Assembly (NCBI GenBank): GCA_934462775.1
Contig: CAKSIR010000118.1
Span: 1-7,355, forward strand
Length of the DNA stretch: 7,355 bases
Direction: 5' to 3'
From: an uncultured Ruminiclostridium sp.
GTDB taxonomy: Bacteria; Bacillota; Clostridia; Oscillospirales; Ruminococcaceae
Of this stretch, positions 1-5,878 are shown piece by piece. The position numbers and the translations under genes are program-made. Positions within the stretch are counted from its first letter, which is position 1. Every line of letters begins with the position of its first letter. Under the pieces are notes generated by a model. That model saw only the letters and a list, made by a program, of their open reading frames with translations. It had not been told where the DNA came from and ran no database searches.

Positions 1-66
1 ACTTAGGGCGCTGCCCTAAGAACCTGCAAGCCTTTGAAAAGGCTTGACCTAAACTTTATATTTGAC
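1..66 (+). repeat. Interspersed hairpin repeat, copy 1 (left end cut by window)
   Basis: Two consecutive hairpins are visible. The first has arms 2-9 and 13-20 with a 3-nt loop. The second has arms 27-34 and 39-46 with loop TGAA. They are joined by a 6-nt spacer AACCTG and followed by an A/T-rich tail from 47. The same module recurs at 2916-2995 and, inverted, at 7271-7355. Positions 15-58 match the reverse complement of 7278-7321 without a mismatch (44 nt). The other two copies carry an extra hairpin in front, which here would lie before position 1. Function is unknown. Confidence 0.85.
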
Positions 67-80
67 TTTTTCGACAGTCT

Positions 81-115
81 GGCAGCCCGTTCCTGCGGGC
101 TGTCTTAATTTTTTC
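81..115 (+). terminator. Rho-independent terminator of an upstream gene
   Basis: A GC-rich stem pairs 81-89 with 96-104 (one G-T pair) around a 6-nt loop. It is followed at once by a T-rich run (105-114). This is the classic layout of an intrinsic terminator reading on the + strand. It probably ends a transcript from a gene to the left of the window, since no gene lies between it and the edge. Confidence 0.75.
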
Positions 116-145
116 TGAACTTTTGTAATTTTAATCAAATTTTAA

Positions 146-174
146 TTGAAATAATCATTGTTTTGTGTTACAAT
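146..174 (+). promoter_or_regulatory. Sigma-A-type promoter for the lipoprotein gene
   Basis: TTGAAA (146-151) is separated by exactly 17 nt from TACAAT (169-174). A TG at 166-167 sits one base before the -10 box, making an extended -10. The upstream sequence is A/T-rich. Initiation would fall near 181, giving a leader of about 30 nt before the ATG at 211. The assignment rests on box match and spacing only. Confidence 0.7.
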
Positions 175-210
175 GTAATATACACTATGGATTTTGCAAA
201 AGGAGTACTG

Positions 211-1290
211 ATGTCCAAAATCAGATTTTATATAATCGCGCTGCTGACGGCGCTGGTAATGGCGTTTACCGGCTGCGCGGGGGACGCTGTTCAGCAGGAC
301 TCATCCGCCGCGGACATAACCGTTTCCGAGCCTGTAAGCGAGCCGGAAATCACCTCGTCAGTTTCCGAGCGGCAGACCTCCGCAGCGACCTCGGCAGACT
401 CGTCCGCCGCTGCAACAACCACGACTGTGACAACCACGGTCACAACTGCCGCCGCGGAAACCTCCGCCACCGAAACAGTACCGGAAACGGTTACTGCCGT
501 TCCTGCCACCGAGGCAACAGCTGCGGCGACAACCACGACCCCTGCCCAGACCACCCAGTCGGGTCCGAAAACATACAGCCCCGACCTTAATCCCGCCGAT
601 ATTCTGACGGCTGCCTACACTCCCGAATCCGTTACACTGAGCAAATATTACCAGGACGATACGGTGCTTTTCATAAACGAGGACTATGTAAACGGGCTTA
701 TCGAGCAGTTCAACGGCATGAAGTTCACCAAGGTCAGCGACAAGCAGCTTGAAAAGGAGCAAAAGGCGTTCAAGAAGTGGCAGCGGAATAACCCCGACTA
801 CACCGCCGTTGCGGAGGCGATAACCTTTTTCGACCGCTTGGGCAATGAATACCTGCGATTTGAATCCGACCTTTACGCCTGCATTAACAGCGGCGAAAGC
901 GCCGAGCCCTTTGTCCGCATGAAATTTGGCGGCAGCGTTTACGAATACTACACGGGAAAGGTTGACGCAAAGCCGATTCAGACCTACGGACTTAACCAGA
1001 TACTTATTAAAAAGGGACTTATGAGCGTGGAGATATGCCAGACGGTGGCGCTTTTGCTGCTGATTGACGATACCACCTACTTTGTTGACGAAACCCCCGA
1101 GTACAGGCTGTACGCGCCGTACGAGGAGTTTGTGGGAATTGACGGCGAAACCTACCTGCCGGAGGATTTCGGCAGCGATGTGCGCTTGTGCGACCTGACG
1201 TTCACCTACCTGAACGGCGACTATTATGTGGTGACAATGAATGCGGCAACCTGCGAAATTTATGCGGCGAAGGTTGTAAAAAACAGTTGA
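211..1290 (+). CDS. Putative secreted lipoprotein with Thr/Ser/Ala-rich linker, function unknown
   Basis: The product is 359 aa. I chose ATG 211 because AGGAG (201-205) sits 5 nt before it; an upstream in-frame TTG at 163 lies inside the promoter. Residues 1-21 form a lipoprotein signal peptide (basic start, hydrophobic core) ending in lipobox FTGC, so Cys22 should be lipidated and the protein anchored to the outer face of the membrane. Residues 23 to about 118 are a low-complexity Ala/Ser/Thr/Glu linker with repeated TTTT and VTTT stretches, as in many Ruminococcus surface proteins, probably spanning the wall. Residues about 120-359 look globular, with four cysteines (224, 276, 327, 348) and a hydrophobic stretch at about 273-285. 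The tail (about 330-356) faintly resembles the NGxYYVVTxNAxTGEI strand pattern of PepSY-like domains; I would not assign that family. The gene has its own promoter, so a link to the downstream transporter is not implied. Confidence 0.8.
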   Translation: MSKIRFYIIALLTALVMAFTGCAGDAVQQDSSAADITVSEPVSEPEITSSVSERQTSAATSADSSAAATTTTVTTTVTTAAAETSATETVPETVTAVPATEATAAATTTTPAQTTQSGPKTYSPDLNPADILTAAYTPESVTLSKYYQDDTVLFINEDYVNGLIEQFNGMKFTKVSDKQLEKEQKAFKKWQRNNPDYTAVAEAITFFDRLGNEYLRFESDLYACINSGESAEPFVRMKFGGSVYEYYTGKVDAKPIQTYGLNQILIKKGLMSVEICQTVALLLLIDDTTYFVDETPEYRLYAPYEEFVGIDGETYLPEDFGSDVRLCDLTFTYLNGDYYVVTMNAATCEIYAAKVVKNS

Positions 1291-1415
1291 TTATGAAAGT
1301 TTGAGCACGGCGAAATTTCATAAATGCGTCTGTGCTACCGTAAAATCGGGAATTTTTTGTCAATTTCATACAGTAGAATGAAAAAAGCGGCGTGCGAAGT
1401 TGTAATTTTTTATTC
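1291..1415. other. Intergenic spacer after the lipoprotein gene, no clear terminator
   Basis: Position 1291-1298 can pair with 1316-1323, and 1304-1308 with 1332-1336. Neither is GC-rich and neither is directly followed by T residues. A T-run at 1353-1358 follows only a very weak CCG/CGG hairpin (1338-1349). An imperfect A/T inverted repeat lies at about 1376-1387 and 1406-1415, just before the next promoter. Some read-through from the lipoprotein gene into the transporter operon is therefore possible. Confidence 0.4.
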
Positions 1416-1444
1416 TTGACAAAAAGCGTTTTGCAGTTTATTAT
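1416..1444 (+). promoter_or_regulatory. Strong sigma-A-type promoter of the amino acid transporter operon
   Basis: A perfect TTGACA (1416-1421) is spaced 17 nt from TATTAT (1439-1444), a five-of-six match to the -10 consensus. A T/A-rich stretch (about 1401-1414) directly upstream could act as an UP element. Initiation is expected near 1451, leaving a leader of about 108 nt. A promoter this close to consensus suits an abundant binding protein and suggests that control is by repression or by the leader. Confidence 0.82.
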
Positions 1445-1460
1445 ATGAATATGCATATAA
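1441..1460. promoter_or_regulatory. Candidate operator: palindrome across the -10 box and start site
   Basis: TTATATG (1441-1447) and CATATAA (1454-1460) form a perfect inverted repeat with 7-nt arms and a 6-nt spacer. It overlaps the -10 box and the expected transcription start. A third half-site, TTATATGC, lies at 1481-1488. It makes an 8-nt perfect inverted pair with 1453-1460, which could also fold as a hairpin at the very 5' end of the mRNA. Position and symmetry suggest a repressor site, but the regulator is unknown and A/T-rich DNA gives such symmetry by chance more easily. Confidence 0.45.
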
Positions 1461-1500
1461 GAAATATAAAAAATTCAAAATTATATGCGAGGAGATAAGT

Positions 1501-1527
1501 TTGAACTGCGGAGAAAACGCTCCGTAA
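1501..1527 (+). CDS. Possible 8-codon leader ORF upstream of the binding-protein gene
   Basis: GAGGAG (1489-1494) is followed after 6 nt by TTG (1501) and a short frame, MNCGENAP then TAA. The second half overlaps a small hairpin (arms 1509-1513 and 1520-1524). A second, separate ribosome binding site serves the main gene further on. The frame contains no Leu, Ile or Val codon apart from the start TTG, so it does not look like a classical branched-chain amino acid attenuator peptide. It may be fortuitous. Confidence 0.25.
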   Translation: MNCGENAP

Positions 1528-1558
1528 GAAAAGAGTATCAAGGAAAGAGGTCATCAAA

Positions 1559-2797
1559 ATGAAGAAGTTATTCAAGAGAACAGCCGCTCTTGCTTTAACA
1601 GCTGCTATGGCTGCTATGGCATTTACAGGATGCGGCGGCAGTGACGCTGCAACAACAACAGCTGCAAACAACGATGCAGTTGCTGATACAAACAACGACG
1701 CAGCAGGCGGCGTGCTCAAAATTGGCGGTATCGGCCCTGTAACAGGCGGCGCTGCCGTTTACGGTCTTGCGGTTAAGAACGCAGCCGAGCTTGCAGTTAA
1801 GGAAATCAACGCAGCAGGCGGCATCAACGGTATGCAGGTTGAATTCAAGTTCGAGGACGACGTGCATGACGCTGAAAAATCAGTAAACGCATACAACTCC
1901 TTAAAGGACTGGGGTATGGAAATCTTAATGGGTACAGTTACATCGACACCTTGCCAGGCTGTTGTCGAGGAAACCCATAAGGACAATATGTTCCAGCTTA
2001 CACCGTCAGGCTCTGCCGTTGAGTCGATCAAGTACGACAACGCGTTCAGAGTTTGCTTCTCAGACCCTAACCAGGGTATTGCTTCCGCTCAGTACATCGG
2101 CGAAAACAAGCTTGCTGAAAAGGTTGCTGTAATTTACGACAGCTCCGATGTTTACTCAACAGGTATTTACGAAAAGTTCGCTGCCGAAGCTGAAAACCAG
2201 CCGTTTGAAATTGTTTCCGCTGAGTCTTTCACAAGCGAATCCAAGTCCGACTTCACAGTTCAGATCACAAAGGCTAAGGACGCAGGCGCTGACCTGGTAT
2301 TCCTTCCTATCTACTATCAGGAAGCTTCCCTTATCCTCCAGCAGGCTGACAAGCTGGGCTACAAGCCAAGCTTCTTCGGCTGCGACGGTTTAGACGGTCT
2401 GCTTGACGTTGCAAACTTCGACCTTTCTCTTACAGAAGGCGTTATGCTTTTAACTCCGTTCGCTGCTGACGCAACAGACGAAATGACAGTAAACTTCGTA
2501 AACGCATACAAGGAAGCTTACGGCGATACGCCTATCCAGTTCGCCGCTGACGCTTATGACGCTTTATACATCATCAAGGCTGCTGCTGAAAAGGCTAACA
2601 TCACAGCTGATATGTCTGTAAGCGAAATGGGCGACGCTCTCAAGGCTGCTATGACAGAAATCACAGTTGACGGTCTTACAGGTTCAGGCATGACATGGTC
2701 TGCCGACGGCGAACCTTCAAAGGCTCCTAAGGCTGTTAAGATTGTAACCACAACAGCAGAAGACGGTACGGTAACAGGTACTTACGCTGCTATGTAA
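1559..2797 (+). CDS. Branched-chain amino acid ABC transporter, substrate-binding lipoprotein (LivJ/LivK family)
   Basis: This 412-aa protein is the extracellular receptor that captures the substrate and delivers it to the LivHM channel. The signal peptide ends in lipobox FTGC with Cys25 as the lipid anchor. A Thr/Asn/Ala/Asp linker runs to about residue 51. The type I periplasmic-binding fold follows, starting at LKIGGIGPVTGG (53-64) with the typical AVKEINAAGGINGMQVEF (79-96). Family ligand-pocket segments are present: GTVTSTP (125-131), LTPSGSA (147-153), FRVCFSDPNQG (163-173), YDSSDVYSTG (193-202) and FFGCDGLDG (272-280). Asp276 lies about where E. coli LIV-binding protein has the Glu that holds the amino group. 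The start is fixed by AAAGAGG (1544-1550) 8 nt before ATG. Codons are strongly biased to ACA and GCT/GCA, unlike the lipoprotein gene upstream, consistent with high expression. Leu/Ile/Val is the likeliest substrate from the operon, but relatives bind other amino acids or amides. Confidence 0.93.
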   Translation: MKKLFKRTAALALTAAMAAMAFTGCGGSDAATTTAANNDAVADTNNDAAGGVLKIGGIGPVTGGAAVYGLAVKNAAELAVKEINAAGGINGMQVEFKFEDDVHDAEKSVNAYNSLKDWGMEILMGTVTSTPCQAVVEETHKDNMFQLTPSGSAVESIKYDNAFRVCFSDPNQGIASAQYIGENKLAEKVAVIYDSSDVYSTGIYEKFAAEAENQPFEIVSAESFTSESKSDFTVQITKAKDAGADLVFLPIYYQEASLILQQADKLGYKPSFFGCDGLDGLLDVANFDLSLTEGVMLLTPFAADATDEMTVNFVNAYKEAYGDTPIQFAADAYDALYIIKAAAEKANITADMSVSEMGDALKAAMTEITVDGLTGSGMTWSADGEPSKAPKAVKIVTTTAEDGTVTGTYAAM

Positions 2798-2835
2798 TTT
2801 CGCCTTGGCGAAAATTTAACCAACCCGCTTTAAAT

Positions 2836-2876
2836 ACCGCCGGCACGGAATTTTGAACAATTATCGTGTCGGCGGT
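2836..2876 (+). terminator. Strong GC-rich hairpin downstream of the binding-protein gene
   Basis: Positions 2836-2847 pair with 2865-2876 (12 bp, one G-T pair). The 17-nt loop can add a small AATT/AATT stem. Flanking AACC/CGC (2822-2828) and GCG/GGTT (2878-2885) could extend the base with a bulge. There is no T-run after it, so it is not a canonical intrinsic terminator. A 3' stabilising or partial-termination hairpin that raises the level of binding-protein mRNA is more likely. Confidence 0.45.
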
Positions 2877-2915
2877 TGCGTGGTTGTTTATGGCAGCGCG
2901 GTAAAGCGGTGAATT

Positions 2916-2995
2916 TCGACTTCTGCGAAGTCGACTTAGGGCTTTGCCCTAAGAACCCACAAGCTTTTGAAAAAGCTTGAGCAAAACTTTTTATA
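2916..2995 (+). repeat. Interspersed three-hairpin repeat, copy 2
   Basis: Three hairpins stand in a row. Hairpin 1 has arms 2916-2923 and 2927-2934; hairpin 2 has 2935-2942 and 2946-2953; hairpin 3 has 2960-2967 and 2972-2979 with loop TGAA. Hairpins 1 and 2 abut directly, and hairpins 2 and 3 are 6 nt apart. A tail AGCAAAACTTTTTATA follows. Compared with copy 1, hairpin 3 has a C-G pair replaced by T-A (2965 with 2974 versus 32 with 41), so pairing is kept. The T-run ends some 7 nt from the stem, so it is a poor terminator. Confidence 0.85.
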
Positions 2996-3041
2996 CCGCA
3001 AGGCTATATGCGGCGATATATTACTCAAAGATAAACAATCT

Positions 3042-3075
3042 CTGATAAGCTGATAGTCCCCTATCGGTTTATCAG
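3042..3075 (+). promoter_or_regulatory. 15-bp hairpin ahead of livH
   Basis: Positions 3042-3056 pair with 3061-3075 without a gap (13 Watson-Crick and 2 G-T pairs) around loop TCCC. It ends about 36 nt before the livH Shine-Dalgarno. No T-run follows, so it is not a standard terminator. It could protect a processed livHMGF mRNA from 5' decay or act as a protein-binding site. The role is inferred; the pairing is read directly. Confidence 0.5.
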
Positions 3076-3127
3076 CGGTTATTTATAACCCTTTCCCCAA
3101 AAAATCCAACAAGGAAGGAAAAAAGCT

Positions 3128-4012
3128 ATGACCTTTTTAAACTACCTGATCAACGGACTGAGCCTTGGCAGCGTTTACGCTATCATCGCCCTCGGTTACA
3201 CAATGGTTTACGGCATTGCTAAAATGCTGAACTTCGCCCACGGCGATATTATTATGGTAGGCGCATACGTCATATTCAACTGCATGAACCAGTTCAATAT
3301 CCCGACGCTGCTGTCTATCCTCATTTCAATGGTGTTATGTACCGTTCTCGGTCTTGTCATTGAAAAGGTGGCTTATCGGCCGCTGAGAAACGCTTCCTCC
3401 TCCCTTGCTGTTCTTATTACGGCAATCGGCGTAAGCTATCTGCTGCAAAATCTGGCGCTGCTTATTTTCGGCGCGGACACAAAGTCCTTCAGCTCCGTTG
3501 TTTCCCTTGAAGCAATCAAGCTCTTCGACGGTCAGCTCACCATCACAGGCGAGGCGGTCGTAACAATTATCGTCTGCGTTGTAATCATGGTCGGCTTGAC
3601 CCTCTTCGTCAGCAAGACAAAAGCGGGACAGGCTATGCAGGCGGTTTCCGAGGACAAGGGCGCCGCTCAGCTAATGGGCATCAACGTAAACGGAACTATC
3701 GCGCTTACATTCGCAATCGGTTCAGCGCTGGCAGCCGTTGCGGGCGCGCTTATGTGCTCCGCGTACCCTAACCTTACTCCGTACGCAGGCGCAATGCCCG
3801 GTATCAAGGCGTTCGTTGCAGCCGTATTCGGCGGTATCGGTTCAATTCCCGGCGCAATGATAGGCGGCCTGCTTATCGGCGTTATCGAAATTCTCGGCAA
3901 GGCATACATTTCCTCGCAGCTTGCCGACGCTATCGTATTTGCGATTCTTGTAATTGTTCTTCTGGTAAAGCCGACAGGTATCCTTGGCAAGAACGTTCAG
4001 GAAAAGGTTTAA
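3128..4012 (+). CDS. livH: Branched-chain amino acid ABC transporter permease LivH
   Basis: This 294-aa polytopic membrane protein forms one half of the translocation channel with LivM. It is hydrophobic throughout, with roughly eight membrane segments, and begins with the family pattern NGLSLGSVYAIIALGYTMVYGI (9-30). The hallmark LNFAHGD is at 34-40. A cytoplasmic coupling loop typical of LivH/LivM, KAGQAMQAVSEDKGAAQLMGI (165-185), should contact an ATPase subunit. GIKAFVAAVFGGIGSIPGA (225-243) is the conserved C-terminal block. Length is normal for LivH. AAGGAAGG (3111-3118) lies 9 nt before ATG. It is separated from the binding-protein gene by a structured 330-nt gap, and its stop codon is part of the livM ribosome binding site, so translation of the two permeases is probably coupled. 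Confidence 0.95.
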   Translation: MTFLNYLINGLSLGSVYAIIALGYTMVYGIAKMLNFAHGDIIMVGAYVIFNCMNQFNIPTLLSILISMVLCTVLGLVIEKVAYRPLRNASSSLAVLITAIGVSYLLQNLALLIFGADTKSFSSVVSLEAIKLFDGQLTITGEAVVTIIVCVVIMVGLTLFVSKTKAGQAMQAVSEDKGAAQLMGINVNGTIALTFAIGSALAAVAGALMCSAYPNLTPYAGAMPGIKAFVAAVFGGIGSIPGAMIGGLLIGVIEILGKAYISSQLADAIVFAILVIVLLVKPTGILGKNVQEKV

Positions 4013-4027
4013 GGAGGTGCTGCCGAA

Positions 4028-5107
4028 ATGAAAACTTCTCGTATTTCAAAAACGACCCGCAGCAATTTCATAACCTACGGCATTGTAATTGTTCTTGCGG
4101 TAATCATGTACATACTCCAGGCGACGGGCAGCCTGTCAAGCTCGATGAACGGCTTCCTTGTTCCGCTGTGTATCTATATTATAATGGCGGTTTCCCTCAA
4201 CCTTGTTGTCGGAATTTTAGGCGAGCTGAGCCTGGGACACGCAGGCTTCATGTGCGTTGGCGCATACACAAGCGCGATTTTCTCAAAGTGCATGGCTGAC
4301 ACGATTACCCTTGCGCCGCTGAGATTCGGCATTGCCATCGTAATCGGCGCTGTCTGCGCGGCAATCTTCGGCGTGCTTATCGGTATTCCTGTTCTCCGAC
4401 TGAAAGGCGACTACCTTGCGATTGTAACCCTTGCATTCGGCGAAATCATCAAGAATTTCTGCAACGTTATCAACCTCGGCGTTGACAGCGCAGGCTTCCA
4501 CTTCTCTCTTAAAAGCTCCACCGAGCTTGGTCTTTCCGAGGACGGAATGATAATCATCAAAGGCGCTCAGGGCATTTCGGGTACGCCTAACGACAGCAAC
4601 TTCATAATCGGCGTCGTGCTGGTTCTGATTACGCTGTTCGTAGTGCTGAACCTGATAAATTCCCGTGACGGACGCGCGATTATGGCAATCCGCGACAACA
4701 GAATCGCCGCCGAATCCATTGGTATCAACATTACCAAGTACAAGCTTATGGTATTCACAATTTCCGCCGCATTCGCAGGCGCGGCAGGCGCTCTCTACTC
4801 CCACAACTTCGCAACCCTTACCGCAACGGGCGATAAGTTCAACTACAACGCCTCGATAATGATTCTGGTTTACGTTGTACTGGGTGGTATCGGCAACATC
4901 AGAGGTTCGATTATCGCAACGATTATCCTGTACATTCTCCCCGAGAAGCTGCGATTCCTCAGCGATTACCGTATGCTTGTGTACGCAATCGTGCTTATCA
5001 TCGTAATGCTGTACAACTGGAGTCCTAAGATGAAGGAGTACAGAGCGGTCGCAAAGGCTAAGCTTAAAGAAAAGTTCGGCAGGAAAAAGGAGGAAACAGC
5101 GGTATGA
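4028..5107 (+). CDS. livM: Branched-chain amino acid ABC transporter permease LivM
   Basis: This 359-aa protein is the second channel subunit. A basic N-terminus (KTSRISKTTRS) precedes the first membrane helix (about 17-32). Family motifs are GELSLGHAGF (65-74), the block GDYLAIVTLAFGEIIKNF (127-144), the coupling loop SRDGRAIMAIRDNRIAAESI (212-231) and VVLGGIGNIRGSIIAT (283-298). A lysine/arginine-rich cytoplasmic tail (334-355) ends the protein. The Shine-Dalgarno AAGGAGG (4011-4017) overlaps the livH stop. The livM stop overlaps the livG start in an ATGA (5104-5107), indicating translational coupling. Nothing is missing compared with the family. Confidence 0.95.
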   Translation: MKTSRISKTTRSNFITYGIVIVLAVIMYILQATGSLSSSMNGFLVPLCIYIIMAVSLNLVVGILGELSLGHAGFMCVGAYTSAIFSKCMADTITLAPLRFGIAIVIGAVCAAIFGVLIGIPVLRLKGDYLAIVTLAFGEIIKNFCNVINLGVDSAGFHFSLKSSTELGLSEDGMIIIKGAQGISGTPNDSNFIIGVVLVLITLFVVLNLINSRDGRAIMAIRDNRIAAESIGINITKYKLMVFTISAAFAGAAGALYSHNFATLTATGDKFNYNASIMILVYVVLGGIGNIRGSIIATIILYILPEKLRFLSDYRMLVYAIVLIIVMLYNWSPKMKEYRAVAKAKLKEKFGRKKEETAV

Positions 5108-5865
5108 GCAATATGCTTGAAGTATCAAACTTAAGTATTTCCTTCGGCGGACTTAAGGCGGTAAATGATTTCAGCATGACTATCAAGAAAGGTCAGCTTT
5201 ACGGTCTTATCGGACCTAACGGCGCAGGCAAAACCACGGTTTTCAACCTGCTTACAGGCGTTTACAGAGCCGATAAGGGAATAATACTCCTTGACGGCAA
5301 AAACCTGATGGGACTTAACACAATCGAAATAAACAGAGCGGGAATTGCCCGCACCTTCCAGAATATCCGCCTTTTCAAGGAGCTGTCGGTAATCGACAAC
5401 GTTAAGGTCGGACTGCACAATCATCATAAATACCCGACTATTGCGGGGGTTCTCCGTCTGCCGCAGTATTTCAGGGTGGAAAAGGAAATGCAGCAGAAAG
5501 CGATGGAGCTGCTGGAGGTTATGGGTCTTGCGGAGGAAGCCAACGTAATCGCCGCAAATCTGCCTTACGGCAAGCAGAGAAAGCTGGAAATTGCCAGAGC
5601 CCTTGCCACCGACCCCAAGCTGCTGCTGCTCGACGAGCCTGCCGCAGGCATGAACCCTAACGAAACGGAAGAGCTGATGGAAACGATCCGCTTTGTAAGG
5701 GACAAATTCGACATGACAATCCTGCTTATCGAGCACGACATGAGGCTTGTAGGCGGTATCTGCGAGGAAATTACCGTGCTGAACTTCGGTCAGGTGCTTA
5801 CTCAGGGAATTACCTCCGCGGTGCTTAAGGACCCACGAGTTGTTACCGCATATTTAGGCGAATAA
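5104..5865 (+). CDS. livG: Branched-chain amino acid ABC transporter ATP-binding protein LivG
   Basis: This 253-aa cytoplasmic ATPase pairs with LivF to power import. Walker A is GPNGAGKTT (37-45) and the Q-loop is TFQ (Gln86). The signature appears as LPYGKQRKLEIARAL (153-167), the YG form usual for LivG in place of LSGGQ. Walker B is LLLLDEP (173-179) with Glu178 as the catalytic base, and the switch histidine is His211 in IEHDM. Family features that separate LivG from LivF are the ARTFQNIRLF block and the extended region after it (about residues 104-125). AGGAGG (5088-5093) lies 10 nt before the ATG, inside the end of livM. All catalytic residues are present. Confidence 0.95.
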   Translation: MSNMLEVSNLSISFGGLKAVNDFSMTIKKGQLYGLIGPNGAGKTTVFNLLTGVYRADKGIILLDGKNLMGLNTIEINRAGIARTFQNIRLFKELSVIDNVKVGLHNHHKYPTIAGVLRLPQYFRVEKEMQQKAMELLEVMGLAEEANVIAANLPYGKQRKLEIARALATDPKLLLLDEPAAGMNPNETEELMETIRFVRDKFDMTILLIEHDMRLVGGICEEITVLNFGQVLTQGITSAVLKDPRVVTAYLGE

Positions 5866-5878
5866 GGAGGGAATTTTT

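Larger units (their letters stand above)
2798..3127. other. Structured 330-nt gap between binding-protein gene and livH
   Basis: No credible gene lies here on either strand. In order it holds a small hairpin right after the stop (2799-2803 with 2808-2812), a 12-bp hairpin (2836-2876), repeat copy 2 (2916-2995), a small CCGCA/TGCGG hairpin (2996-3000 with 3009-3013), a 15-bp hairpin (3042-3075), a short GGTTA/TAACC hairpin (3077-3081 with 3086-3090) and the livH ribosome binding site AAGGAAGG (3111-3118). I see no convincing promoter, so livHMGF is probably read from the promoter at 1416. The dense folding suggests attenuation or mRNA processing between the two parts of the operon. Confidence 0.7.

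Noticed and set aside
163..210. Upstream in-frame TTG as start of the lipoprotein
   Set aside because: It lies within the promoter (-10 box at 169-174), has no Shine-Dalgarno, and would put 16 residues before a normal lipoprotein signal peptide that starts at ATG 211 behind AGGAG.
358..762. Minus-strand frame rich in Gly, Arg and Cys opposite the lipoprotein linker
   Set aside because: It is the antisense image of the Thr/Ala repeat linker, with no ribosome binding site and low-complexity composition.
1466..1486. CodY-type operator
   Set aside because: The AAAATTCAAAATT stretch lacks the symmetric AATTTTCWGAAAATT arrangement, and the match is no better than chance in A/T-rich sequence.
1451..1558. 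T-box or amino acid riboswitch in the liv leader
   Set aside because: The leader is only about 108 nt and shows no T-box core sequence, no terminator/antiterminator pair and no recognised aptamer.
2967..2995. Promoter for livHMGF inside repeat copy 2
   Set aside because: TTGAAA at 17 nt from TTTATA gives only a three-of-six -10 match, and the boxes sit in a hairpin repeat also found elsewhere.
4283..5128. Long open frame on the minus strand (281 codons)
   Set aside because: It lies antisense to livM, which has unmistakable family motifs. The translated product is rich in Cys, His and Arg and looks like no protein family, so it is a shadow of GC-biased codons.
5554..5610. Degenerate ABC signature in LivG as a sign of a broken ATPase
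   Set aside because: The PYGKQR form is close to the AYGQQR form normal for LivG proteins. Walker A, Q-loop, Walker B and switch histidine are all intact.
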